A DNA stretch of 64,000 nucleotides, from contig CANFHU010000001.1 in assembly GCA_947446925.1 (NCBI GenBank), positions 372,001 to 436,000 on the forward strand, read 5' to 3'. Positions 8,518 to 16,975 of the stretch are shown here, one piece after another (position 1 is the first letter of the stretch; each line of letters begins with the position of its first letter). The notes under the pieces were generated by a model. The model did no database searches, was not told the DNA's origin, and saw only the letters and a list, made by a program, of their open reading frames with translations. The DNA comes from Flavobacteriia bacterium. GTDB lineage: Bacteria > Bacteroidota > Bacteroidia > Flavobacteriales_D > Crocinitomicaceae. Position numbers and translations under genes: made by a program.

Positions 8518-9606
8518 ATGAGTCTCCAATATCAGATAGCATTAACTTTACTTACCGGCGGTGGAAAAAAGAAAATTCGAAAAATATTAACCCATTTTGA
8601 AGATAGCGCAGATTTTTTTAAAGCAAGCAAACATCGTTTAAAAACAATTCCTGGCATTGGAGAGAAATTTTTACAGCAATTAGATCGAGAGAGAGCGTTA
8701 CGAGAAGCAGAAAAACACGTAGCGTATATGGATAAACATCGGATTAAAACCATGTTTTATACAGATGCTATATTTCCGTATCGCTTGAACCAATGCGAAG
8801 ATGCACCAGTTTTGATGTATACCTTGGGGGAGATGGATTGTAACTTGCCACGGATAGTTTCAATTGTCGGTACCCGCAATGCGAGTAGTTATGGGCGTAA
8901 AATATGTGAAGATTTGCTACATTCTTTTGTTGGAAAAGACATTGTTGTGGTGAGTGGTTTGGCGTATGGAATAGACATCTATGCACACAAACTATGCACG
9001 GAATTAGGGATACAAACGATTGGTGTGCTCGGACATGGTTTAGACCGAATTTATCCACAAGCACATATACCAATCGCACAGAAGATGTTGGAAAATGGAG
9101 GGTTATTGACAGAATTTCTTCCAGGAAGTAAACCAGATAGGGAAAACTTTCCGATGCGGAACCGCATTGTAGCCGGAATGTGTGATGCAACAATCGTCAT
9201 TGAAAGTGGTGAACGAGGAGGTTCTCTAATCACTGCAGAGTTAGCCAATGATTATGCGCGGGATGTATTTGCTTTTCCGGGCGATATAACACGCGAATAC
9301 TCCAAAGGGTGTAATTATCTCATTCAAAAAAATAAAGCGCATCTCATCACGTCATCGGATGATTTTTTTGAAATGATGGATTGGAAGGATACTACCAAAA
9401 CAGAAAATAAGCAGTTACAACTCTTTGCAGAACTCGACGAACAGGAACAAAAGATAGTCACCTTATTAAAAGAAAGTCAGGAAGTAAGTCTAGATGTTTT
9501 AGCTATCAAAACAGAAATTCCAGTGCGCTTAATGAGTGGAATTTTGTTGGGATTAGAATTAAAAGGAGTGGTGAAAGCCTTACCAGGGAAACGATTTGGT
9601 TTGTAA
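8518..9606 (+). CDS. dprA: DNA-processing protein DprA
   Basis: A 362-residue DprA/Smf protein, which loads RecA onto incoming single-stranded DNA in natural transformation. Residues about 1-80 carry a helix-hairpin-helix-like domain (KTIPGIGEKFLQQL). The Rossmann-like DprA domain (about 100-300) has SIVGTRNASSYGRK, VSGLAYGIDIYAHK, ENFPMRNRIVAG and ESGERGGSLITA. A winged-helix tail (about 305-362) ends the protein. ATG 8518 is chosen; the track begins at a TTG four codons upstream. Whether the organism is transformable cannot be told from this gene alone. Confidence 0.95.
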   Translation: MSLQYQIALTLLTGGGKKKIRKILTHFEDSADFFKASKHRLKTIPGIGEKFLQQLDRERALREAEKHVAYMDKHRIKTMFYTDAIFPYRLNQCEDAPVLMYTLGEMDCNLPRIVSIVGTRNASSYGRKICEDLLHSFVGKDIVVVSGLAYGIDIYAHKLCTELGIQTIGVLGHGLDRIYPQAHIPIAQKMLENGGLLTEFLPGSKPDRENFPMRNRIVAGMCDATIVIESGERGGSLITAELANDYARDVFAFPGDITREYSKGCNYLIQKNKAHLITSSDDFFEMMDWKDTTKTENKQLQLFAELDEQEQKIVTLLKESQEVSLDVLAIKTEIPVRLMSGILLGLELKGVVKALPGKRFGL

Positions 9607-9619
9607 AATGAATTCAAAA

Positions 9620-10468
9620 TTACTTTTTATCAAAAACATAATTTATTTGAAAACCTAGAATTGAGTAATCGTTGAAAGGGAGATTCACTTTTTGTTTGTC
9701 GGTCATACTATTTTTAGGTGAACTATAATTTATGTTATGCCCCCCTAAACCAGTTAAATTAAATTCTTTTTGCCCTGCAACATATAACATTAGGTCTAAT
9801 TTTTTGAATGCTTTAATCGGTTTTATTTTAAATCCTAAACGATAACGGTAACGATGCAATCCATTGGGAGAATAATATCCATCCAAAGTATTATCCGAAT
9901 TGTAGTAGGAAATAGGTTCTCCATTTAGATAATAGTATAAAATCATTTGTGCAAATGGTTCAAATTCCAAAGGCCATTTTTTGTTATCATAGGTTAGTTT
10001 AGATCCTAATGTAACACGTGCATGGTATTTTTCCATAGATGGCGTAAAATATTGAAAGGTTATGTTCTCTTCTAGTTCCAATTTTTTGTTGAAATTGAAT
10101 TTATATTTTACACCTACCGTTGGACGGTGAAAATAAATTGCGCCCAAAGAAATGTCATTGCGATAGGCTTTTAAATATTGTGGACTCCAATTATTGACAT
10201 AAATAGCATCCCCTAACATTAATATAAATTTTTTAGTCACTTTGTAGTTGAATGTCAGGTCATTCTGCATAAAATTGAAAATGTGACGCCTAGAATCAAA
10301 GCACATTAAATTGAAATTATCGATATACATTTTCTTGTTAACTCTAAAATAGAGGTAACTACTATATTCAAATTTCTTTTCACCAGACAAATCTTGCGCA
10401 ACCAATTGCTGATTACTCCAAATACATACAAGTAATAGAAAATAGACTTTTCGGAGTGAATTAGTCAT
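9620..10468 (-). CDS. DUF2490-like outer-membrane beta-barrel protein, last gene of the gamma-PGA operon
   Basis: A 282-residue exported protein: signal peptide about residues 1-24 (VYFLLLVCIWSNQQLVAQ), then alternating beta strands with frequent Tyr/Phe (FQYFTPSM, YRYRLGFKIKPIKAFKKLDLML) and a final strand QINYVFDKK. The pattern fits DUF2490-type barrels. ATG 10468 is used: it overlaps the upstream lipoprotein stop by 8 bp (ATGACTAA) and starts just before the signal peptide, while the track start lies 18 codons inside the previous gene. As the last gene of the pgs operon it could form the outer-membrane exit or anchor for the polymer; that role is inference. Confidence 0.7.
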   Translation of the reverse strand: MTNSLRKVYFLLLVCIWSNQQLVAQDLSGEKKFEYSSYLYFRVNKKMYIDNFNLMCFDSRRHIFNFMQNDLTFNYKVTKKFILMLGDAIYVNNWSPQYLKAYRNDISLGAIYFHRPTVGVKYKFNFNKKLELEENITFQYFTPSMEKYHARVTLGSKLTYDNKKWPLEFEPFAQMILYYYLNGEPISYYNSDNTLDGYYSPNGLHRYRYRLGFKIKPIKAFKKLDLMLYVAGQKEFNLTGLGGHNINYSSPKNSMTDKQKVNLPFNDYSILGFQINYVFDKK

Positions 10469-11165
10469 TAACATCAAAATTGATATTTTTGATAATGTCG
10501 TTATTTTTAACAATTGAAACAATCGTATCTAATAACAAATACGGAGGTGTAGCAACTGTATTTTTAGAATATACATATATTTTATATTTTCCTATTGGTA
10601 AGTTGTTAAACGTATAATTGCCACTATAATCCGTGTAACTAGCATTCGTATTGGTCGAATCTAACATATCTGTTAAATATACTTTTTCATGAATAGCAGT
10701 ATAAGAAGCACCTAGTTTGTGCCCCGTAATATTCCCGGAGATAGAAGCATTTCCTTTTAAAGGAGCATTGTCAGCAGTTTTTAAGATACCTGCATTTACC
10801 AATTGTTTGTTTTTTGTGATTTTGACCGCTAGTGTAATTGGAATTTGAGCGGAACTCAACATCGTAGTGTCATTAGAATAAACAAATAATTTATAATCAC
10901 CAGGTACCAAGTGATTAAAATTAAATGAACCATCATAACTTGTTTTTACTTTATCGCCATACCCTTGTCCATCTTGAAAAACAATATATACATCCGCATT
11001 CGCAAGTACAGTCTCTTCGCGGAGAACCGAATAATCGGAATTGAATTTGCGTACTTTGACAATACCTGTAATACCACAATTTCCTCCATATCCTGGTGTT
11101 TTATCACAAGAACTAAAGAAAAATGTAAAACCGATAAGTAGGATAAATAAACCAGTTAGTTTCAT
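10461..11165 (-). CDS. Lipoprotein with two carboxypeptidase-regulatory-like beta-sandwich domains
   Basis: A 234-residue lipoprotein: hydrophobic signal followed by the lipobox FSSC (Cys20). Two related domains follow, each with the surface-protein pattern in which a short gap of YDGSFNFNHLVPGDYKLFVY is echoed by YSGNYTFNNLPIGKYKIYVY. This matches the CarboxypepD_reg/SdrD-B-like fold used as an extracellular carbohydrate- or peptide-binding scaffold. It is 2 bp from the upstream gene and overlaps the downstream barrel gene, placing it in the pgs operon. It may sit on the periplasmic or outer face as a binding protein for gamma-PGA; this is inference. Confidence 0.75.
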   Translation of the reverse strand: MKLTGLFILLIGFTFFFSSCDKTPGYGGNCGITGIVKVRKFNSDYSVLREETVLANADVYIVFQDGQGYGDKVKTSYDGSFNFNHLVPGDYKLFVYSNDTTMLSSAQIPITLAVKITKNKQLVNAGILKTADNAPLKGNASISGNITGHKLGASYTAIHEKVYLTDMLDSTNTNASYTDYSGNYTFNNLPIGKYKIYVYSKNTVATPPYLLLDTIVSIVKNNDIIKNINFDVND

Positions 11166-11167
11166 CG

Positions 11168-12073
11168 TTATTTTGTTTTAATTTTAGTGTTCGAATTAAT
11201 TAAGAGTAAGGCAGATTTTTTCTTATCTTCCAATGAAAATTCATAGGTATGTATTCCTTTTGGTAAATTTAAATAGATTACGTTGGAATTACCTGGAATT
11301 AGTTTTTTCTCATCTACGTATTCTGTTTCTTGCGATTTTTCTCCAGAGATTTTAAAGGATTTTACAATGGTTCCTTTTTCTTTTACCGTTAAGATAATCG
11401 GTTTTCCGGATTGGTCTTTGTAATCTAACTCTGCTTTAATAATGATTTTTAGTTGCGTAGTATCCGTTGTATTTAAAACAAATTTTTTCTCATTCGTAAT
11501 TCTATAAAATGTTACAATGGAGTTATGCTTGTTTAAATATTTTACGCGAACAGTATCCAAAGTTAGTGCTGCTTGCATTTGTTTCCAGTTCGGCTGATTT
11601 TTGTCTTTTAAATATTTAAATTCAGCATGAATTTTTTGATCTGTATCTCCTTTATATAGTTTAACAAAGTGTTTTCCAGGTGGTACGTGAATAAAAACTT
11701 TCCCAGCAGCACTTGGTTTTCCAGTTAGTTTTTTGCTCTTATAGTTTAAACTTTTTGATACTTTTTCACTTTTTAAAGTGTCAATTTTCATTTTTTTATC
11801 GTCTAAGACATGTTGAATGGTATATGGCAAACTACTTTTCGTTGTATCTTCTAAACGAACACGTAATAATACCTCTATTTTACCAGGACCTGTTACTACC
11901 AATTCGGTGCGTTCTTTGTGTGAAAGAGCATAATAGGTTAAAAGTTTTTTAGATTGCATCTTAACAATGCTTACATGGTGTTTCGGTTTTAGTTTTTTCC
12001 CCTTTCCCTTTTGGCCAAATACCAAAGAACTCGAACTTAATAGTATTGCAATAACTAATGTGTAAATTTTCAT
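11168..12073 (-). CDS. Exported basic protein of unknown function in the pgs operon
   Basis: A 301-residue protein with a signal peptide (about residues 1-20, ending SLVFGQ), then a very basic segment (KGKGKKLKPKHH) and a Lys-rich body that looks all-beta. Two similar halves seem to be present, each ending in a phrase such as VFIHVPPGKHFVKLY and VIYLNLPKGIHTYEF. The strongly positive charge would suit contact with a polyanion such as gamma-PGA, but that is speculation. It begins 5 nt after pgsW and ends 2 nt before the lipoprotein gene. I do not recognise a named family. Confidence 0.7.
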   Translation of the reverse strand: MKIYTLVIAILLSSSSLVFGQKGKGKKLKPKHHVSIVKMQSKKLLTYYALSHKERTELVVTGPGKIEVLLRVRLEDTTKSSLPYTIQHVLDDKKMKIDTLKSEKVSKSLNYKSKKLTGKPSAAGKVFIHVPPGKHFVKLYKGDTDQKIHAEFKYLKDKNQPNWKQMQAALTLDTVRVKYLNKHNSIVTFYRITNEKKFVLNTTDTTQLKIIIKAELDYKDQSGKPIILTVKEKGTIVKSFKISGEKSQETEYVDEKKLIPGNSNVIYLNLPKGIHTYEFSLEDKKKSALLLINSNTKIKTK

Positions 12074-12078
12074 AATTT

Positions 12079-13185
12079 TTAATCGTTTGTTTTTATAATT
12101 TCATTGCCCAAAGCATGTTGTTTTTTATCTAAATAGATAGTAACTAGCAATAAACCTACTAAGAAGAATAAAGCTGTCCCTACAATTCCTACTTGGTATT
12201 TTAACGAATAATATAATTTACCTTTTCCTATTTCAGGTAACGGAATAGGTTCCATAGGTAAATCGAAAGTATTCATTAATTGCTCGACATTTTTTAAGTG
12301 AATAATTGGAATATTTTTCTTTGCCATTTCAAACATGACCCCTTTTTTGTCCGGGAAGTCCTTTAGTTTCAATGTTTCATGATACCCCGCACGAATGGCA
12401 TCGCCATTGTTATCACTACCATTACTTGCAACACCTCCACCAATATTTATAAATGCTTTTATATTCTTATGTTGGTTAAATAGTTGAATTCTTTTTGCAA
12501 TATTTCCTTCAAAACTTCCTGTATGGATGTAAGATAAGTGATTTCTTTTTATTGCAGCTTCCACTAAATCACGTCCTTCTCCACTCAATGCTCTACCGAT
12601 ATCTAAATTACCCCCCATAGAAGCCGCAATGGAATGATTCGTGAAAATTTTATCCTCAAATAATTCATGTTCCATATCTACCCAAGTAAATTCAGGGTCA
12701 TTTGCACCCCAAGAAGATGCTGTTACGGAGGATATGATAATTGGTTTAATTCCTAGTGTTTGAATTGCAGCCAATGCAGCAACATTTAAGCCAGGGAAGG
12801 ATCCAGTCATACAAATCGCTACTTTATCCCCTTTTTTTAGCTTCGCGTCTTTTAATAGTTGCACAATCATCCCTCCAAAATTTGGATTCATCGTCGATGC
12901 CTTAATAGGTAAAGAACCACTTCCAGTTGTTATAGGCGTATATTGTTCACCAATCAATCCTGTTTCATTAGGATCGTTGATATTGTCTACGAAATCTACA
13001 TTTTCAAAGCGTTCATTTTTTAAGTGTAATAATGCTTTTTGTGTCAATCTAGAAGCAGCAATTTTTTCCGTATACCATGCTTCTTTGACGTTCTTCTTAC
13101 TTGTTTCTACGATATATAATAGCCCGATTGCAAGTAGTGCTAATGTAGTTAGAACAGATGTCGAACGGATGGATATTTTTGCCAT
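12079..13185 (-). CDS. pgsW: Poly-gamma-glutamate system protein PgsW
   Basis: A 368-residue membrane protein of the poly-gamma-glutamate system family (PgsW type). It has an N-terminal membrane segment (about 10-28), a large external domain with GGMIVQLLKDAKLKKGDKVAICMTGSFPG-like repeats of small residues and the phrase NIGGGVASNG, and a C-terminal membrane segment (about 330-352, VGTALFFLVGLLLVTIY). The biochemical role is unsettled; it occurs with PgsB and PgsC where classical PgsA/PgsE are absent. It lies 4 nt after pgsC and 5 nt before the next gene, within one operon. Confidence 0.85.
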   Translation of the reverse strand: MAKISIRSTSVLTTLALLAIGLLYIVETSKKNVKEAWYTEKIAASRLTQKALLHLKNERFENVDFVDNINDPNETGLIGEQYTPITTGSGSLPIKASTMNPNFGGMIVQLLKDAKLKKGDKVAICMTGSFPGLNVAALAAIQTLGIKPIIISSVTASSWGANDPEFTWVDMEHELFEDKIFTNHSIAASMGGNLDIGRALSGEGRDLVEAAIKRNHLSYIHTGSFEGNIAKRIQLFNQHKNIKAFINIGGGVASNGSDNNGDAIRAGYHETLKLKDFPDKKGVMFEMAKKNIPIIHLKNVEQLMNTFDLPMEPIPLPEIGKGKLYYSLKYQVGIVGTALFFLVGLLLVTIYLDKKQHALGNEIIKTND

Positions 13186-13189
13186 GAAA

Positions 13190-13645
13190 TTAAATATTTG
13201 ATATTAATGCTCCTCCAAAACAAACGATTACGGTTAGTCTAACAATGATAGAAGTTATTGCTAACATTGCTATTGTTTTTGGATAACCTTGTTTTGCGGA
13301 CCAATGTGCTATTAATCCAGGAATAACCCATCCAATTGCACTAAATTCAGCAGTACTATTTTCCGTATTAAAAATTAAAAAGTGATGGGATAAGATGGAT
13401 AATAATGTTCCAACTAAAAGTGCTACAACCATTTGTCGTCGTCCAAACAGAAAGGTGAATTTGGATATAAGTAAAATGATTAAGTATGTAGCTAAGGAAA
13501 TTACGACAGTTCCTATTAATTTATCTGGGCTATTTAATTGTAAAGCAATGTAACCAGGAATGATTACTCCACCGGCAGCTAGTCCGAAGGCTTCTATAAA
13601 AAACAAACTGAGTACAATTCCCAGTGTGATTGCTAATTCTACCAT
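13190..13645 (-). CDS. pgsC: Poly-gamma-glutamate synthesis membrane protein PgsC/CapC
   Basis: A 151-residue integral membrane protein with about four hydrophobic segments and the PgsC/CapC N-terminal signature EAFGLAAGGVIIPGYIAL. PgsC forms the membrane complex with the ligase PgsB that polymerises glutamate. Length is normal (about 150). Its ATG overlaps the pgsB stop by one base (TAATG), so the two are translationally coupled. Confidence 0.9.
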   Translation of the reverse strand: MVELAITLGIVLSLFFIEAFGLAAGGVIIPGYIALQLNSPDKLIGTVVISLATYLIILLISKFTFLFGRRQMVVALLVGTLLSILSHHFLIFNTENSTAEFSAIGWVIPGLIAHWSAKQGYPKTIAMLAITSIIVRLTVIVCFGGALISNI

Positions 13646-14820
13646 TATTTTACTTGTTTACTTTCAAAATATTTCACTAATTCGGCACCACCGGCACCCA
13701 TATTTCCTATCCCAACAATTGTCGTTTTCTTTTTCGAAGCATTGCATAAGTCAATATATACTTCTTCGGTTGGTTTACTTCCTATTGGAACAATGTCTTC
13801 GCGTTTGATTTTTTGTTTGATTCCCATTTCTACTACTAAATCTACCACATCACCAATTAAGGCTACAGAACTATAATTCAATTTTAATGCAATCAATTCG
13901 ATGAGTTGTTTTGCTCTATCTTGTCGATCTTTTCGCGTATTTAGTAAAATGATGAGGTGTTCGTCTGCATCTACATGTTTTACAATGCTATTCCATATCA
14001 TCAATGAAGATTCAGGGTCATTTGCAGCAAATGCATTGTAGAAATTAATGCGCTTATCGTCATAGTTTACTGTCACTTTCGTCAACACTCCCTCATCTGG
14101 AATTGTCTTTTTCATTTCTGCTAAAGCAAGTTCACGATCGACTCCTAATTCTGCGCAAATATCTAATGCTAAAGAAACATTTTCTTTGTGTTCTATATAG
14201 GTAAAACCCAGCATATCTTCATCGGTAATAGTACTTGCTAGTGCTTGATGAATATGTGTATTTCGTTTTTTAGCAACCGCTTCAAACATATCTAAACGTC
14301 GATCTTCACTCGTGAAAATTTTGGAGTTTTTTGGAATCGTTCCACACAACGCTCGACCAACATCGTCTAATCCTGGTCCCATGACATCTAAGTGGTCTAA
14401 ACGAACGTTGGTAATAACACCAATCGTAGACTTCACCATTTGTAATTCGGTAATACGTTGGTATTGTGGTTGTAAAGCCATGCATTCAATGATCAACACT
14501 TGCGCATTGTTTTTAGCACAAAATTTTATTACTTTCAGTTGTTCTAAGATGTTTGCTTTCTCGTTTCGGTGAATGGCTGCTTCACTTCCGTCCGGGAGTA
14601 TGATGCGTGGAAATGTTCCAGTAACTTTCGTGTAGGTTTTGTATCCACCAGCTCTCAAACCTGCACCAATTAATCGAGTCACACTTGATTTTCCTCGCGT
14701 ACCATTGACATGTATTCTTACTGGTATCGATTTTACATAACGTTGATGTATTTGGTATTCAAGGATACCATAAGCGATAAGAATTGATAATAAAATGAAG
14801 GTGACGTAAAAACTAATCAT
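13645..14820 (-). CDS. pgsB: Poly-gamma-glutamate synthase PgsB/CapB
   Basis: A 391-residue Mur-ligase-fold amide ligase that activates the glutamate carboxylate with ATP and adds units to the gamma-linked chain. An N-terminal membrane anchor (about 3-20) precedes the P-loop NGTRGKSS (G40-S46). The central-domain motif TNVRLDHLDVMGPG and the C-terminal stretch FNAFAANDPESS are characteristic of CapB. It is the first gene of a six-gene operon (pgsB-pgsC-pgsW and three exported proteins). No PgsA/CapA homologue is in the operon. Confidence 0.92.
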   Translation of the reverse strand: MISFYVTFILLSILIAYGILEYQIHQRYVKSIPVRIHVNGTRGKSSVTRLIGAGLRAGGYKTYTKVTGTFPRIILPDGSEAAIHRNEKANILEQLKVIKFCAKNNAQVLIIECMALQPQYQRITELQMVKSTIGVITNVRLDHLDVMGPGLDDVGRALCGTIPKNSKIFTSEDRRLDMFEAVAKKRNTHIHQALASTITDEDMLGFTYIEHKENVSLALDICAELGVDRELALAEMKKTIPDEGVLTKVTVNYDDKRINFYNAFAANDPESSLMIWNSIVKHVDADEHLIILLNTRKDRQDRAKQLIELIALKLNYSSVALIGDVVDLVVEMGIKQKIKREDIVPIGSKPTEEVYIDLCNASKKKTTIVGIGNMGAGGAELVKYFESKQVK

Positions 14821-14822
14821 AA

Positions 14823-14840
14823 CTTGACTTCAAGACGTCA
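14823..14840. promoter_or_regulatory. Imperfect 18-bp palindrome at the pgs transcription start
   Basis: TTGACTTCAAGACGTCAA is a dyad with TTGAC/GTCAA arms and two mismatched pairs inside, lying between the -7 box and the pgsB start codon. Its position fits a repressor operator at the start of transcription, but no matching regulator is known here. Confidence 0.35.
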
Positions 14841-14846
14841 AATCTA
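14839..14846 (-). promoter_or_regulatory. Promoter of the pgs operon
   Basis: TAGATTTG on the minus strand matches the -7 consensus; a TTTG lies 22 nt further upstream at the expected -33 distance. Transcription should begin about 10-13 nt before the pgsB ATG (14820). Confidence 0.6.
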
Positions 14847-14927
14847 TAAAAAGTTGTCTATTCTATATCAAATAATATAAATCTAGATTGATTCTAAATT
14901 AAAAATACGATTATTTCATAATTCCTA

Positions 14928-16169
14928 TCACCCTTTCACCAACTCTATCACCGTAATCTCCGGTAAAATTCCAACCCTTCCTGGGAATCCTAAGAATCCA
15001 AAACCACGGTTTACATAAATATGTTGGTCGTCCTTTGGATATAAGCCCGCCCATTGTGGGTAGATGTATTTCACCGGGCTCCATTTGATTCCTGGTATTT
15101 CGATACCAAATTGCATTCCGTGGGTGTGACCTGCCAAGGTTAAGTGCACTTTTTTCTCATGTGGTACCGTAACCGCTTCCCAATGGGATGGGTCGTGGGA
15201 TAATAATACTTTAAACATTGAATCTTCAATAGGAGCAATGGCTTTATCCAAATCTCCATGTTTTACAAATCCACGTTTCCCCCAGTTTTCCACTCCAATT
15301 AGTGCAATTTTTTCTCCGTCTTTTTCCAAATACAAACTTTCATTCAATAACAAACGGAATCCGATTTTACCATGCACCTCTTTTAAATCTTGCAAGTTTT
15401 TTTCTTTCGCTTCCTCTGAAGGCCATTGCACATAATCGCCATAGTCATGATTTCCCAAAATAGAAAACTTACCGTGTGGTGCATCTAATTGCGAAAAATG
15501 TTCTATCCAAGGATCCATTTCGCTTGCAACGTTGTTTACCAAGTCACCCGTAAAGACCAATATATCGCTTTTTTGAGCATTTGCTAGTTCAATTCCTCGT
15601 CTAACTGCTGCTACATCGTCCAAGGAGCCAGAATGTATATCCGAAAGTTGCGTGATTTTAAATCCATGAAAAGCATCCGGTAAATCTTTAAATGCAATTT
15701 TTACTTTATGTACGCGGTAATCGTATTTTCCTTTAATCATTCCCCAGGCCGTTCCAACGAATGGAATCGCTGCTAATCCTAAAGCTATTTGACTCACAAA
15801 TTTTCGTCGACCCCACATGTGTAAATCTTCCGCACCAACAGCATGACGCATTTTTTGGATGCCTACATATCCACCTTGGATCAAACGAACGATGTCTTCA
15901 ATCAATAAAAATGGGGTAACAATGATTTTTGGAGCTAAGGAAAGAATGGCTAATCCCATGATGTAACTTCCGCCTTTTGGAGGTCCACCCGCCATTTTAC
16001 CGGATGCACCTACGTAGATGATAATCACCATTAATACAATGTCAAACAACCAGTAGGCATAATTTACATAGACCGCTTTGGGACCTGTAAAAACCGTTTT
16101 CATTGCTTGAAAAACATATAAATCAACCAATAACCAAATGGCAATAAAAATTAAAAAGCGAAAAATCAT
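14928..16169 (-). CDS. Membrane-anchored calcineurin-like metallophosphoesterase
   Basis: A 413-residue protein. Several hydrophobic segments occupy residues about 1-150 (two pairs of helices), then a metallophosphoesterase domain follows from about residue 150 with the metal-binding motifs QLSDIHSG, VFTGDLVNN, LGNHDYGD and LAGHTHGMQ. It resembles the YaeI/YkuE type. It is not the PGA_cap (PgsA) family even though it lies just upstream of pgsB, from which it is separated by its own 107-bp gap containing a promoter. The substrate is unknown; lipid or nucleotide phosphates are possible. Confidence 0.88.
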   Translation of the reverse strand: MIFRFLIFIAIWLLVDLYVFQAMKTVFTGPKAVYVNYAYWLFDIVLMVIIIYVGASGKMAGGPPKGGSYIMGLAILSLAPKIIVTPFLLIEDIVRLIQGGYVGIQKMRHAVGAEDLHMWGRRKFVSQIALGLAAIPFVGTAWGMIKGKYDYRVHKVKIAFKDLPDAFHGFKITQLSDIHSGSLDDVAAVRRGIELANAQKSDILVFTGDLVNNVASEMDPWIEHFSQLDAPHGKFSILGNHDYGDYVQWPSEEAKEKNLQDLKEVHGKIGFRLLLNESLYLEKDGEKIALIGVENWGKRGFVKHGDLDKAIAPIEDSMFKVLLSHDPSHWEAVTVPHEKKVHLTLAGHTHGMQFGIEIPGIKWSPVKYIYPQWAGLYPKDDQHIYVNRGFGFLGFPGRVGILPEITVIELVKG

Positions 16170-16266
16170 ACGTAATTATTATTAAGAATGATTAAAGATA
16201 AGAAAAGGAAAAGGAGGATTGGTAATAAAATCGATGAAGGGGGAAATAAAGTAGATGGAGGTAGAG

Positions 16267-16389
16267 GTCACCTTCCTTAGTCCCTCCTCCAGGAGGGAAA
16301 ACTATAGTTCACTTCGAAATAGTATGAACCACATTAAACTTTAATGACTGTAAAGCTTCCCTCCTTGAGGAGGGATCGAGGGAGGTGAC
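16267..16389. mobile_element. MITE-like inverted-repeat element, copy 1 (123 bp)
   Basis: Begins GTCACC and ends GGTGAC. About 31 bp at each end form long inverted repeats, and each end also contains its own CCCTCCT..AGGAGGG hairpin. The second copy (20708-20829) aligns along almost its whole length when reversed, including a shared internal CACTTCGAAA. It has no coding capacity, so it would have to be moved by an enzyme encoded elsewhere. No target-site duplication is clear. Confidence 0.75.
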
Positions 16390-16480
16390 AATTCAAAAAA
16401 AGTGTAAATTTTAAAGTAATACGGTAACATATTGTAATCGTACATTTTAATTTCTAATTGAATGCTTCTATTTCCTATTG

Positions 16481-16545
16481 AATTTAAGAAAAAAGAGGGT
16501 TAAGTGCAAGGGGATAACGGAAAGAAGTTTGATCGAATAAAGTTC
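16481..16545 (+). repeat. Island repeat, copy A (about 65 bp)
   Basis: Contains GAATTTAAGAAAAAAGAGG, then a purine-rich AAGGGGATAACGGAAAG block. The same sequence recurs at 17456-17521 and 20581-20632. The stretch 16170-16612 holds this repeat and the MITE-like element, and I see no gene in it. Confidence 0.7.
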
Positions 16546-16590
16546 AAAACGTATTCTTTACATTCTTTTTGAAAAATCTAATATATTTAA

Positions 16591-16598
16591 TAAATTTG
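16591..16598 (+). promoter_or_regulatory. -7 box TAAATTTG for the 57-residue gene
   Basis: TAAATTTG matches TAnnTTTG and ends 14 nt before the ATG at 16613. Confidence 0.5.
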
Positions 16599-16612
16599 TT
16601 TAAAATCTTACC

Positions 16613-16786
16613 ATGGGACGTTTAATAAAGTTTAAAAAAAACACTACTGATTCAATGACGGTACATACTGAGCAGTTGAAAAAGAAGTTATATCGTCCTA
16701 TCAACGAATTTAAATGGAAAGATGCATCTGAAAAAGAAATAAAATTAGAAGCAATTGAGCATTATTCTAAGATTTATCAATTATAA
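16613..16786 (+). CDS. Small basic protein, 57 residues, unrecognised
   Basis: An ORF too short for the track runs from ATG 16613 to TAA 16784-16786. It encodes 57 residues, starting MGRLIKFKKNTTDS and ending EAIEHYSKIYQL, with a Lys-rich, probably helical content. A good -7 box precedes it and a hairpin terminator follows at about 16840, which together support expression. No family is recognised. Confidence 0.5.
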   Translation: MGRLIKFKKNTTDSMTVHTEQLKKKLYRPINEFKWKDASEKEIKLEAIEHYSKIYQL

Positions 16787-16839
16787 TCTGAAAGATTGAG
16801 CAAAATACTTTATCATTCTATTTGAAAAATAAAACCGAG

Positions 16840-16872
16840 CGGAATCAATGAACTTGATTCCGTTTCTTTTTC
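16840..16872 (+). terminator. Hairpin with T-rich tail
   Basis: CGGAATCAA pairs with TTGATTCCG around a 5-nt loop and is followed by TTTCTTTTTC. It ends the small gene at 16613. It also lies in the open frame that extends upstream of the next gene, which argues against that frame being translated from further up. Confidence 0.65.
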
Positions 16873-16975
16873 GAATGGATTACAAGAAATCCTATTATTT
16901 GGGCTAAACTTAACGTGTATTCAACATAAAAAACGTAGGTATATCATTGAATTACATAATTATGAAGCCTTTTCA

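Noticed and set aside
14928-16169. Reading the metallophosphoesterase as PgsA/CapA of the gamma-PGA system
   Set aside because: Its motifs fit the YaeI/YkuE type with several N-terminal helices, not PGA_cap, and it is separated from pgsB by a promoter.
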